Origin: JAOUGY01 sp963785075
GTDB taxonomy: Bacteria > Actinomycetota > Acidimicrobiia > Spongiisociales > ZC4RG35
DNA length: 64,000 bases
Assembly (NCBI GenBank): GCA_963785075.1
Contig: CAWATW010000010.1
Coordinates: 62,001-126,000, forward strand
Reading direction: 5' to 3'
Positions within the stretch are counted from its first letter, which is position 1. The number at the start of each line of letters is the position of its first letter. Below, piece by piece: positions 33,688 to 42,728 of this stretch. A program made the translations under genes and the position numbers. Below the pieces are notes generated by a model, which made no database searches, had not been told where the DNA came from, and worked only from the letters and a program-made list of their open reading frames with translations.

Positions 33688-34635
33688 TCACCTGGTGCGT
33701 GCTCGCGGAAGGACCTCGTCGATCGGCGTGACTGCGAGGTCGCCCAGGTCCTGGACGTACTCGTATCCAAAGCGTCCCTTGATGCACAGGTGACCGGATG
33801 TGACCGAATGGTCGGTCGGAGATGTCACTTTGACGATGCGGTTGTCCTGGACGTGGAGGTCCAGATTGCACCCGACGCCACAGTACGAGCACACCGTACG
33901 GGTGATCGTCTGCTCTCCCCACATCCCTGCCGTTCGCAGCTCATGCTCGGACCGGAACATCAATGCTCCGGTCGGGCAGACACCGATGCAGTTCCCGCAG
34001 AACACGCACGCCGAGTCCGTGAGACCCGTGTCGAACTCGGTGGAGATCCGGGCATCGAATCCCCGACCGGCCACCCCGATCGCGAAGGTGTTCTGGGCGT
34101 CCTCGCCGCAGGCTTCGACGCACTTGTAACAGAGGATGCACCGGGAGTAGTCACGGACGTACAGCTCGTTGTCGACCTTGACCGGCTGGCGGACCGTTTC
34201 AGCCGTAGCTCCACCTGGACGGGGATGGTGTCCGGTGCGGCGCTCGTCCCGATCGAACGTCATGGGGCCTTGCGGTCCGTACCGCTCTGCGTCGCATCCG
34301 TATTCACGCATCCACCCCTTCGTCTCGTCGTCGACGAGTGACAGGTCGACGGAGGAGGCGAGGAATTCGAAGACGATCTTGCGTGAGTGGCGAACCCGCT
34401 CTGAGTCGGTCGAAACGATCATGCCCTGTTCGGCCAGCCGCGAGCACGAGGGCACGAGCGTGCGGCTGCCCTCGACCTCGACCACGCAGACCCGGCAGAC
34501 GTTGACCGGCGTCAGGGTCTCGAGATGGCACAGCGTCGGCTGGCCCTTCCCGGTCGACCGGCATGCCTCGAGCAAGGTCGATCCTGCAGCCACCGTGATC
34601 GGGGCGCCGTCGACGGTGATGCTCACGGTGCTCAC
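33688..34635 (-). CDS. Formate dehydrogenase iron-sulfur module (N-terminal part of FdhA as a separate protein)
   Basis: The protein has 315 residues. It contains a 2Fe-2S domain (CRSTGKGQPTLC...CRVCVVEVEG), an NADH_dehydrogenase_G-like His-Cys segment, a bacterial ferredoxin pair (CILCYKCVEACGEDAQN and CVFCGNCIGVCPTG), and a molybdopterin-oxidoreductase 4Fe-4S domain at its C-terminus (VCSYCGVGCNLDLHVQDNRIVKV...GHLCIKGRFGYEYV). In canonical NAD-type FdhA these modules are fused upstream of the catalytic domain. Here the chain ends right after them. It overlaps the NuoEF fusion gene by 4 nt and is last in the operon. Confidence 0.9.
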   Translation of the reverse strand: MSTVSITVDGAPITVAAGSTLLEACRSTGKGQPTLCHLETLTPVNVCRVCVVEVEGSRTLVPSCSRLAEQGMIVSTDSERVRHSRKIVFEFLASSVDLSLVDDETKGWMREYGCDAERYGPQGPMTFDRDERRTGHHPRPGGATAETVRQPVKVDNELYVRDYSRCILCYKCVEACGEDAQNTFAIGVAGRGFDARISTEFDTGLTDSACVFCGNCIGVCPTGALMFRSEHELRTAGMWGEQTITRTVCSYCGVGCNLDLHVQDNRIVKVTSPTDHSVTSGHLCIKGRFGYEYVQDLGDLAVTPIDEVLPRARTR

Positions 34636-36362
34636 AACAACCCCATTCGCATCGCGCTCAGCACCGCCGACGATGCAGTGTGTCCCAACCCGCAGATCGA
34701 CGCATCCTTCATGGCGCGGTCCATCTCAACCACCAGCGGGATCTCGGCATGTCCCCCGTCCCGGGCCCGCGCAACCGCTTCCTCCACCCGCACCGTGCCC
34801 ACCCGACACGGAACGCACTGCCCGCAGCTCTCGTCACGGAAGAACCGGGCGATCCGACCCACGATGTCCCCCATGTCACGGGTGCAGTTGAAAGGCATCA
34901 CAACGCCGGAGCCGAGGGCGAAGCCGTGCGTGCGTGCGTTCTCGAAAGAGAGGGGAACGTCGAGCATGTCTGGACCGACAAAACTGCCTGCGGCGCCTCC
35001 GAGCAACACGCAACGAAGCTCACCGACCACGCCTCCCGCCTGGTCGAGCACACTGCGAAGAGTTGCGCCGAACGGCTCCTCGTAGACGCCGGGCCGAGCG
35101 ACATCACCCGACAGGCACATGAGTCGGGTTCCCGTGGACTCTCCGGTGCCCATGGCGGCAAAGGCCGCACCGCCGTTGATCAGGATCCACGGCACGTTGG
35201 CGAAGGTCTCGACAGAGTTCAACAACGTCGGCTTGCCGAACAACCCTGCCTGGACGGGGTATGGCGGTTTCTGGCGGGGCTCACCTCGATATCCCTCTAT
35301 CGAGTTGAACAGAGCGGTCTCCTCTCCACAGATGTAGGCGCCCTGACCGCGCCGCACCTCGAGATGGAACGAGTGACCGGTTCCCATGACGTCCCGGCCG
35401 AGCAGTCCGGCCGCCTCGGCCTGGTCGATCGCCATGCGCAGTCTTCGGGTCGCCAACGGATACTCACCACGGATGTAGATGTACCCCCGCTCGGCGCCAA
35501 CGGTGATCGCGGCGATGGTCAGCGCCTCGACCAGGGCAAATGGATCGCCCTCCATGATCACTCGATCCTTGAACGTGCCGGGCTCCGACTCGTCGGCGTT
35601 GCACACCACGTACTTCGGATTCGCGGCTTCGTCGCGTACTGCCTCCCACTTGACCCCGGTCGGAAAGGCGGCCCCGCCTCGTCCCCGCAGCCCGGATGCC
35701 TTCATCTCGGCCAGGACTCCGTCCGAACCCAGCTCGATGGCTCTTGCCAGGGCGGTGTAGCCATCGCGCGACCGGTACGACTCGAGATCCTCCGGATCAG
35801 TGGTGCCGATGTGGCGAAGGAGCCGGTCACCAATCACGTTCGGTGGCGGCGTACTCGTGTCGGTGCCTTCGAGCGCCGCCAGCACGGTGTCTCGGGTGGC
35901 CCCGGTGATGACGAGGTCTTCCTGTCCGGCTCGTTGGACGAAGGCCGCCGGTCCACGGTCGCATTGCCCGATACACGGGGTTGCGTGCACGTCCCGGCGA
36001 TCATCGAGCGAGCCCAACAGCTCGGCTCCGCCTGTGATGCGACACGCAGTGTCGTCGCAGACGTGAGCGACCCGTTCCGGTGCTTCCCGAAGAGCAATGA
36101 GAGCGTAGAACGAGGCCACCGAGTAGACCTCGGCAGGCGGGACGTGAAGGCGCCGTGCGATCTCGTCGACTGCGCCCTCGCTCACGTAGCCGACTGCGGA
36201 TTGAACGGCGTCGAGCGCCGGGAGCAGGTAGTGGCGGAGCGCGCTGCGCTCTGTCCGGACCACTCGGCCATCCACCTCGACCGTCACGGCCGACGGGACC
36301 GCGGCGGCCACGGCGGCTACTTCGGCCTCCGTGGCGGCCGCCCCGATCAGCTTGAGATCCAC
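34632..36362 (-). CDS. NuoE-NuoF fusion, NADH-binding diaphorase subunits of formate dehydrogenase
   Basis: The protein has 576 residues. Residues 1-~150 are a NuoE/FdsG-like thioredoxin-fold 2Fe-2S domain (VYSVASFYALI, CDDTACRI, CIGQCDRGPA). The rest is NuoF/FdsB with the NADH/FMN fold (MKASGLRGRGGAAFPTGVKWE, CNADESEPGTFKDR, YIYIRGEYP, GAYICGEETALFNSIEG) and the C-terminal 4Fe-4S motif SCGQCVPCRVGT. It passes electrons from formate to NAD via FMN. The gene lies between the catalytic subunit and the Fe-S module gene, and together they make a complete soluble NAD-dependent formate dehydrogenase. Confidence 0.93.
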   Translation of the reverse strand: MDLKLIGAAATEAEVAAVAAAVPSAVTVEVDGRVVRTERSALRHYLLPALDAVQSAVGYVSEGAVDEIARRLHVPPAEVYSVASFYALIALREAPERVAHVCDDTACRITGGAELLGSLDDRRDVHATPCIGQCDRGPAAFVQRAGQEDLVITGATRDTVLAALEGTDTSTPPPNVIGDRLLRHIGTTDPEDLESYRSRDGYTALARAIELGSDGVLAEMKASGLRGRGGAAFPTGVKWEAVRDEAANPKYVVCNADESEPGTFKDRVIMEGDPFALVEALTIAAITVGAERGYIYIRGEYPLATRRLRMAIDQAEAAGLLGRDVMGTGHSFHLEVRRGQGAYICGEETALFNSIEGYRGEPRQKPPYPVQAGLFGKPTLLNSVETFANVPWILINGGAAFAAMGTGESTGTRLMCLSGDVARPGVYEEPFGATLRSVLDQAGGVVGELRCVLLGGAAGSFVGPDMLDVPLSFENARTHGFALGSGVVMPFNCTRDMGDIVGRIARFFRDESCGQCVPCRVGTVRVEEAVARARDGGHAEIPLVVEMDRAMKDASICGLGHTASSAVLSAMRMGLL

Positions 36363-36381
36363 GCGTCCGCTCCTCGCTCGG

Positions 36382-38283
36382 TCATGCCGTGATTCCGGCC
36401 GGCAGCTTCTCGACCCGGACGGCGGTGGCCTTGAACTCGGCGGTTCCCGACTTGGGATCCCAGGCCTCGATGGTCAACGTGTTGATGTCGACATCGTCGG
36501 GATAATGGAGCGCCATGAAGCTGAGTCCGGGACGCAGGCCGGGGTCGATTCGTGCCGGTGCCTCGATGTCGCCTCTCCGACTGGCGATCCTGACCCGCTC
36601 GCCGACGGCAATGTCGAGCCGCTCGGCATCCTCGGGGGACAGGTCGATGGTGGCGCCGATCCTGATGGGTGAGTCGAATCCACCCGATTGGACGCCGGTG
36701 TTGTAGCCGTCGAGGTGGCGACCGGTCGTCATCCGCAGTGGGAACTCATCGGAGAGACGGTCCACCGGGGCCACCCACTCCACCGGTATGAAAGGGGCCC
36801 GATCCGCAACGTTGTCCTCCCAGAGGCGGGCGTGGAGGAACTGGCTTCCCGGATGGCCTTCGTCCGGGCACGGCCACTGCAGCCCTCCCATCTCCTCGAG
36901 TCGTCGATAGCTCATCCCTCCGTGCGGCGGTGAGAGATGACGCAACTCGTCCCAGACTTCTTCGGCACTCGGCATGCCCCACCCATGACCGAGAGCCTCT
37001 GCGAGAAGCGAGATGATCACTACATCCGTCTTCGCTTCGCCTGGCGCCTCGAGCGCTTTGCGGATCCGTTGGACGCGACGCTCGGAAGACGTGACCGTTC
37101 CCTCTGCTTCACACCAGTCCGCTGCCGCCGGGAACACGACGTCGGCCATCTCGGCGGTCTTCGTCATGAAGAGATCCTGCACCACAATGAAGTCGAGCGA
37201 CTCGAGGGCCTTGCGGGTCTGCTGTGAGTCGGCTTCCGACTGCGCGGGATTCTCACCGATCACATACAGGCCCCGCAGCTTGCCCGCGTGCATCGCTTCG
37301 AACATCTGGGTCAGGTGCCAGCCCCGCTTGGGAGGAATCGGCGTTCCGTAGACGGCTTCGAACTTGGCACGATCGGCCGGGTCTTCGATGTCCTGGAATC
37401 CGGGGAGCTTGTTGGGGAGCGCCCCCATGTCGCCGCCGCCCTGCACGTTGTTCTGACCACGGATGGGAACCAGCCCGGAACCGTATCGTCCGACGTGCCC
37501 GGTGAGGAGAGCGAGGGAGATGAGCGCCAGCACGTTGTCGGTGGCGTTGTGGTGCTCGGTGATGCCCAGGGTCCAGCAGATCTGTGCCTTGTCTGCGGTG
37601 GCGTAGGCGATGGCCATTTCCCTGATCACGCCGCCGGGGATACCGGTGATCTCCGTTGCCCGTTCGAGCGTGTATTCCGAGACCGTCTTGGAGTATGCGT
37701 CGAATCCGGTTGTGGCGCGATCGATGAACTCGCTCTGTGCGAGACCCTCGTCGATGATCACCTTGGCCATGGCGTTGGCGAGAGCGATGTCGGAGCCGAC
37801 GTCGATCCCGAGCCACACATCCGCCCACTGGGCCGACTCAGACCGACGGGGGTCGATGCCGTAGAGACGGGCGCCATTGCGCAAGCCCTTGAGGAGGTGA
37901 TGGAAGAAGATCGGGTGCGCATTGCGCGCGTTCGATCCCCAGAGGAGGATCACGTCTGTGTTCTCGATCTCCTCATAGGAACTGGTTCCGCCTCCCGCTC
38001 CGAGCGTGGCCACCAGACCGGTGACGCTTGGAGCGTGTCAAGTGCGGTTACACGAATCGATGTTGTTCGTCCCCAGCACGCTACGGGCGAACTTCTGTGC
38101 GAGATAGTTCGTCTCGTTGCTCGCCTTCGAGCAACTGAACATGCCCAGGGCGGTGGGACCGTGCTCGGTCCGGATGGCTGTGAGCTCGGCGGCGGCACGC
38201 CGCAGCGCCTCTTCCCAACTTGCGGACCGTAGCTCCCCGTTCTCGCGAACCAGGGGTGTTGTCAGTCGTGGACGTCGTGGCAC
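36382..38283 (-). CDS. fdhA: Selenocysteine-containing formate dehydrogenase catalytic subunit
   Basis: The frame runs from a GTG at 38283, preceded by the near-perfect Shine-Dalgarno GGAGGTGATC, to the stop at 36382. It is broken only by an in-frame TGA at 38040-38038. Both sides of the TGA are conserved formate dehydrogenase: SCNRT before it and HAPSVTGLVATLG after it, exactly where the catalytic U/C residue sits, so the TGA is read as selenocysteine. The ~632-residue product has the Mo/W-bis-MGD domain (VILLWGSNARNAHPIFFHHLL, GITEHHNATDNVLALISLALLTG, RGQNNVQGGGDMG) and the C-terminal Molydop_binding barrel (FPLRMTTGRHLDGYNTGVQ). The N-terminal Fe-S modules are encoded separately at 33688. 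It oxidises formate to CO2. Confidence 0.93.
38000..38031 (-). promoter_or_regulatory. Bacterial SECIS element
   Basis: Six nt after the TGA the mRNA folds as an 8-position lower stem (38031-38024 with 38007-38000; 7 pairs, one A/C mismatch), a 3 nt GCC bulge on the 3' side, a 4 bp upper stem CACC/GGUG and the apical loop GGUCU (38019-38015). The loop begins 18 nt after the TGA, the same distance and the same GGUCU loop as I recall for E. coli fdhF. This is the expected SelB-binding element. Confidence 0.9.
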
Positions 38284-38847
38284 CTGTGATCACCTCCGTT
38301 CTGTGGTGCGGACCGTACTCCGCCGGTCCGCCAACTCTCACCAATCGTAGGGGTCATCTCCCCTCGGATGGCGGGGACGCCACGTTCTCGATCCGGATCA
38401 CTCTTGGCCCGAAGTGATCGGCTCCGAGCCGCCCGCGGCCTATCGGCCCCGGAGGCGTTTGGGATCTGACCGTCCTGGCTCTCGACCTGCGCGTTCGTGC
38501 GCGGATGTGGTATTGACCACCTCGGGGGGTCGATGATGTCGTTCCTGAGACGAAGCGGCCTGGCTTCGAGAGAGCGGTAGAAGTAGCACCGATTGCCCCA
38601 TATGCCTGTAATCCACCTGGGGTTTCGCGAGGCTGATGGCTCGGCGGTTCTGTCGATGGTGGAGGGTGCTCGATATCGCTCCGGGCGTTTGGTGTTATGC
38701 GTTGCCCGGTCGAGCCAGATGGTGGGTGCGCGATATTGCTCAGCGTTGTCGGTGATGTGCGGACTCAGCGACACCGCCGTCATCTTGCTGATCGGCCTTG
38801 GATCGTCTTACGGGTGCCGGCATCTGCTTTCTCATTGCGTGGATGTC
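38284..38847. other. Gene-poor stretch upstream of fdhA
   Basis: No convincing gene is seen in these ~560 bases. It must hold the fdh operon promoter near the right side of 38284-38420, but no clear -35/-10 pair stands out. Two diverged copies of a short phrase (GGTGCTCGATATCGCTC and GGTGCGCGATATTGCTC) lie near 38667 and 38725. Base composition and reading-frame quality drop here, consistent with decayed DNA leading into the mobile-element region. Confidence 0.5.
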
Positions 38848-38999
38848 AGGTCAGTCGCAACGACAGCTCTGAGATCAAGCTGCCGTCGAACCCATCAACC
38901 GGCTACTCGTGGACCTCGGTTCCCACACCAGGCACCGAGGTCGGCAATGGGTCCGCAAGAGGGAAAGGGTCTCTCGAATGGGTCGATTTGGACATATAG
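38848..38999 (+). pseudogene. Remnant of a chagasin-like (I42) cysteine-protease inhibitor
   Basis: A ~50 codon coding-like stretch contains IKLPSNPSTGYSWTSVP. The NP(T/S)TGY.W phrase is the hallmark loop of the chagasin/I42 inhibitor family. There is no start codon with a signal sequence in frame upstream, and the frame stops at a TAG (38997-38999) before the remaining inhibitor loops, so it looks like a broken gene fragment. Confidence 0.45.
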
Positions 39000-39238
39000 C
39001 GATCAGGAAGGAGATCTCGGTGTTCCGCAGGCGTATCAGCGGCAGCCACTGCCACGGAAGGAACCCGTATTCGAGCGGCTCAGCGACGCTTGTTCTGGGG
39101 GTCGGACCCCTCCGGAGCCGAGCACCGAGTTGTGAACGCTGTCGTACAAGGCCCATTGGTCTGATCCATTCGACAACGGGCGTTCGTGGCAGTTGAGCCC
39201 GGCTGCAATTCGCAACCGGTGAGATCCCTACCCAATCC

Positions 39239-39562
39239 CTATCCAATCCAGCGCGTCGCGACGACCTTGCTTCCCGCTTCTGCGACGTCGCCGACTGCGT
39301 CGACCACCATCCCAATGCCGTCTTCGGCGACTTCGCCGAGCTTTGCCCCTAGGTCTTTGGTGATCGACCATGCATCGAATCCGACGGCTGCGGCACCAGG
39401 TATGGCGGTTCCACCTAGATAGAGGAGGGAAAGGGTGCCAACGACCTTGCTCAATGTCGGGGGATCGTCGCTCAACCCCTTGAGTGTCGCGATCACGTCA
39501 TCCGCCACTGCCCCGTAGTAACGCCCCATCCGCTGGGAGGCCTCGATGAATGGCTTGGCCAA
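39239..39562 (-). CDS. Hypothetical protein, possibly N-terminally truncated
   Basis: The annotated 107 residues start from a TTG at 39562. The same frame stays open and coding-like for ~40 further codons upstream, including a hydrophobic helix (SWILAAFTPLGVGLLADVLA), until a TAG, with no ATG or GTG. A second hydrophobic stretch is VVGTLSLLYLGGTAIPGAAAVG. It ends with an Ala/Val/Asp-rich helix. No family recognised. It may be the 3' end of a gene damaged by the rearrangements in this region. Confidence 0.4.
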   Translation of the reverse strand: MAKPFIEASQRMGRYYGAVADDVIATLKGLSDDPPTLSKVVGTLSLLYLGGTAIPGAAAVGFDAWSITKDLGAKLGEVAEDGIGMVVDAVGDVAEAGSKVVATRWIG

Positions 39563-39763
39563 GACGTCCGCTAGAAGGCCGACTCCCAGTGGCGTGAAGG
39601 CCGCGAGGATCCAGCTCTCCTTGGAACCGAAATCAGCGGTTGACCCGAGCGGGACCAGGGCGTTCGGACGGGCCGTCTAGCCACACCACCATTGCGTTGG
39701 ACAGCGCAATTCGGTTTCCGTCACCTTCGGACGCCTATAGGCGGCTCGGTCCTCCAGACGCGG

Positions 39764-40474
39764 TCAGGACCGTGCGGCGGAGTTGTCTCCGTCGATTTCG
39801 AATGTTGGAACGCCCCAGCCGTAGTAGATGGATGCTGAACGGATGCCGAAGATGACGACGATCGGGATCCAGAAGACAAGGAGCTTGGAGATCGGCACCT
39901 GAAGCAACAAGACGTAAGAGGCTGCACCCAGAAAAGCCGCCGAAGCATAGAACTGGCCCCCGACAAGGACATCCGGAGTGTCGTTGGCCAGCACATCACG
40001 GAGGATGCCGCCGCCGACGCCCGAAATCACGCCAACGATTGCCGCGGCGAGATGGTCGGCTCCGGCGGCGAGAGCGACGTTGGTGCCGGTGACGACGAAA
40101 AGGGCCATCCCGGCCGCGTCGGAGATCTGGATGAGCCTGAATCTGCGGAGTTGGTCGAGCGTGCCAGTCCTGGTGAGCGGGATCGTGGCGAGAGCGGTGA
40201 GGGATGCAACGATGAGATAGGTCGGGTCATCGATCCAGAACACCGACACCCCGACAATCAGGTCACGAATCGTGCCACCGCCGACAGCGACGATGCTGCC
40301 CAGAATGACGACGCCGACGTAGTCCATCCGCTTTCGGCCAGCGGCGAGGGCTCCTGAGATGGCGAAGGCGATCGTGCCGGCATACTCCATGACGGTCTGG
40401 AGAATGCCAAGAGCTTCCTTGACGGTTTGCTCAGCGTCGCTGGCCTGGGCGAGAACTGACAAGACATCCATCAT
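39764..40474 (-). CDS. TRIC-type (UPF0126/YadS) trimeric cation channel protein
   Basis: The protein has 236 residues with about seven hydrophobic segments arranged as two repeats. The first repeat has AISGALAAGRKRMDYVGVVILGSIVAVGGGTIRDLI, and the second has ADAAGMALFVVTGTN-like and VISGVGGGILRDVL. The duplicated GGGxxRD motif marks the prokaryotic TRIC channel family (K+/cation-selective). Its start overlaps the stop of a 37-codon ORF (TGATG). Confidence 0.9.
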   Translation of the reverse strand: MMDVLSVLAQASDAEQTVKEALGILQTVMEYAGTIAFAISGALAAGRKRMDYVGVVILGSIVAVGGGTIRDLIVGVSVFWIDDPTYLIVASLTALATIPLTRTGTLDQLRRFRLIQISDAAGMALFVVTGTNVALAAGADHLAAAIVGVISGVGGGILRDVLANDTPDVLVGGQFYASAAFLGAASYVLLLQVPISKLLVFWIPIVVIFGIRSASIYYGWGVPTFEIDGDNSAARS

Positions 40475-40584
40475 GCGGCGAGGGGCACCAGAATGACCGC
40501 CGCGCCGACACCGATGGGTGCTGGCGCGCCAACGGTCACTGCAGAGGTCGCTTGGCGCTCCGCCGCTCGTCGGAATGTTGTCAT
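40471..40584 (-). CDS. 37-residue small ORF coupled to the TRIC gene
   Basis: It starts at ATG (MTTFRRAAERQATSAVTVG), continues as a single hydrophobic stretch (GVGAAVILVPLAA), and its TGA overlaps the ATG of the TRIC gene. It may be a tiny membrane protein or a leader ORF for translational coupling. Evidence is position and overlap only. Confidence 0.3.
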   Translation of the reverse strand: MTTFRRAAERQATSAVTVGAPAPIGVGAAVILVPLAA

Positions 40585-40603
40585 TACACCCCCGTGTCCG
40601 CCT

Positions 40604-42112
40604 TCACGATCCAGTGCCGCTGCCGCGCACGGGTTTGCCGGGGAATACTCCATCGACCGTCTCGGAGTCTTTCACCATGACGGTGCCGTTGACCAGCACA
40701 TACGGGATGCCGGTCGAGGGAAGGCCACCATCCTGCATCGTGGCGTTGTCCGCTACGGTCGCCGGGTCGAAGATCGTGATGTCGGCATCTTTCCCTACCT
40801 GGATGCGACCTTTGTTCGCCATCTGTGGAACACCGTTGTCCTCCAGGTAGCTCGCGATCATGTAGGTCATCTTGGAGATGGCGAGCGAGAGCGGGATGTC
40901 GACCTTCTTCTCACGCACCAGGGCGAGCATACGAGCATGCGTGCCAGCGCCGCGGGGGTGACCGTTGACCGAGTCGAAGGCTGTATCCCAGTCGATCGCC
41001 AGCTTCCCGGTCTCGCGAACGGTGTATGGGAACGCGTCACTGCCCACGACCGACGACGGGTGCGCCAAGCCATCCAGGACATCCGCCTCCTGGGCGTTGT
41101 AGAACATGATCGAGGTCATCGGGCTGGTCTTCACCAGTTCGTCGTACCGGTCCTTCGTCAGCGGCGTCAGAGTCGAGGTCTCGATGATCTCCTTGTAGCT
41201 CCGGCCCATGTTGGGCCCGTAGTTCTCAGGAACCAGGTAGTCAGCGCAGACGACGCTTGCGCCGTAGTCGTACGGGTAGAGCTCGGCCAGGACGTGGATA
41301 CCCTTCGCCCTTGCATCATCGAGCAACTCCAGTGCCGTGTTCGTGTCCCGCAGTGTCTGGGCCGACATGTGTTGGAACACGATCCCGCCGCCGTACACCT
41401 CCTGCGGGGCCATCATCTCGAAGAGCGCAAGGAGCCCGCTGGTCGGTGCCATCTGGCTCGAGAACCGGGCGTGGACGAACGACGATTGGCCGTACTTCCC
41501 GGCAAGTCTCTGAACGATCACGGACTCCTGCTGAGAGCAACCGGCCGTCATGTAGCCGACTGCATGCCCGACTCCGATGGAACCCTCCCGGAGGCCCTCT
41601 TCGATCAGTCTCTCGAACTGCTCGATCTGCTCCGGGGTCGCATGGTCCTTCGACCACTTCATCGTCGTTCGCGACTCTTTGGGATCGCCGAGAGCGTCGA
41701 GGAGCATGTCGCCGTGGAACAACTCGGTGTAATCCGGGTTCAGGATGTTCTCACGGATTGGGATCGAGCCGACAGAAGCTCCATAGTTGGTGCGCGATTT
41801 GCCGTCCAGTGCGTCGTACCAGTCCGTGACCGGATAGACCCCCATCTCGAGCTCCATGGGCGTCGTCACCCCATCCCTCAGGGCCAGCTTCTGACCGAAC
41901 GGGTACCCCGCATTGTGGTGATGCATGTCCATGAATCCCGGGCAGACCACGTGACCCGTGGCGTCAATGGTTTCGGTTCCGGCGATCTCACTATCGGTGA
42001 CGGCAACGATCTTGTCGCCAACGATGCCGACATTGCGCAGCGCATCGAGACCGGTCTCAGGATCGATCACCCTGCCACCGGTGATGACCAGGTCGTAGTG
42101 TTCAGTTGACAT
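40604..42112 (-). CDS. N-acyl-D-amino-acid deacylase family amidohydrolase
   Basis: The protein has 502 residues. It begins with the composite-barrel start DLVITGGRVIDPETGLDALRNVGI. Metal-site residues are in GFMDMHHHNAGYPFGQKLALRDGVTT, with a conserved GIGHAVGY-like segment (IGVGHAVGYM) and VHARFSS, then YNAQEADVLDGLAHPSSVVGSDAFPY. The C-terminus is RIQVGKDADITIFDPATV and PYVLVNGTVMVKDSE. This is an Amidohydro_3-type D-aminoacylase that removes acyl groups from N-acyl-D-amino acids. It lies downstream of the NhaC remnant. Confidence 0.88.
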   Translation of the reverse strand: MSTEHYDLVITGGRVIDPETGLDALRNVGIVGDKIVAVTDSEIAGTETIDATGHVVCPGFMDMHHHNAGYPFGQKLALRDGVTTPMELEMGVYPVTDWYDALDGKSRTNYGASVGSIPIRENILNPDYTELFHGDMLLDALGDPKESRTTMKWSKDHATPEQIEQFERLIEEGLREGSIGVGHAVGYMTAGCSQQESVIVQRLAGKYGQSSFVHARFSSQMAPTSGLLALFEMMAPQEVYGGGIVFQHMSAQTLRDTNTALELLDDARAKGIHVLAELYPYDYGASVVCADYLVPENYGPNMGRSYKEIIETSTLTPLTKDRYDELVKTSPMTSIMFYNAQEADVLDGLAHPSSVVGSDAFPYTVRETGKLAIDWDTAFDSVNGHPRGAGTHARMLALVREKKVDIPLSLAISKMTYMIASYLEDNGVPQMANKGRIQVGKDADITIFDPATVADNATMQDGGLPSTGIPYVLVNGTVMVKDSETVDGVFPGKPVRGSGTGS

Positions 42113-42198
42113 TCGCGTACCTCGCTTGGTTGCCGGGTTTTCGTTTGTCGCGCTTTGCAGAAGCAGGTTCCTGCTACCGCTGTCGTCCTGGTCGGACG

Positions 42199-42700
42199 TC
42201 AGACCGATGTTCGACGTTCGGGCAGTTCCCTGGGTTCATCTCCGTACGAATCTTCGACGAGTTGCGTGCTGGGAATCGTATCGCGGTTGAACTTGGCGAT
42301 ACCGATGAGGACCAGGACGATCGGTGTTATCCAGAGGAGCACGGCGTACTGCGCGTATTCCATGACGGCGATACCGAGGGTGCCCGCGACGAAGGCGCCA
42401 TGAACGTTCCAGGGGATGAGCGGTGAGAAGATCGATCCGGAACCGGCAATCGAAGCCGATTCGACATACGGTTCGAGCCGGGCCTGCATAAATCGTTCCC
42501 GGTAGGTTGCCGAGCTGAGGATGATCGACATGTAGGGGTCGGCCGTCGCTGCGTTCAGACCAATACCGGTGACCGCTGAGGCGGCGATCAACCGTGCCCC
42601 ACCACGAGCCCAGGAGAGGAGCGGTGCAAGCAGCCTCCTCAGCATGCCGGTGTGGTCCACAAGCGCGCCAAACGCCGCCGCAACGAGAATGAGCCACTGA
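42199..42700 (-). pseudogene. C-terminal remnant of an NhaC-type Na+/H+ antiporter
   Basis: The coding sequence continues upstream of the first ATG (42660) to the left end of the IS3-family element: HVQWLILVAAAFGALVDHTG precedes MLRRLLAPLL. The remaining ~165 residues contain ASAVTGIGLNAATADPYMSI, FSPLIPWNVHGAFVAGTLG and VLLWITPIVLVLIGI, typical of the NhaC C-terminal half. The N-terminal half is not found on the far side of the IS cluster, so the gene was cut and its 5' part lost. Confidence 0.82.
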
Positions 42701-42728
42701 ACATGCCCCGGTTCGACGGACAGGTCGG

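Noticed and set aside
34680..36392. 570-codon plus-strand open frame
   Set aside because: It mirrors the NuoEF fusion, which carries all catalytic motifs on the other strand.
38038..38040. TGA in fdhA as a nonsense mutation splitting two genes
   Set aside because: Conserved sequence flanks it exactly at the Sec/Cys position, a SECIS hairpin follows, and the only ATG downstream is well inside the catalytic domain.
38262..38783. 173-codon minus-strand ORF upstream of fdhA
   Set aside because: It overlaps the fdhA start and Shine-Dalgarno region and has no protein-like composition.
40493..42109. 538-codon plus-strand open frame
   Set aside because: It is the complement of the D-aminoacylase gene and shows no domain pattern.
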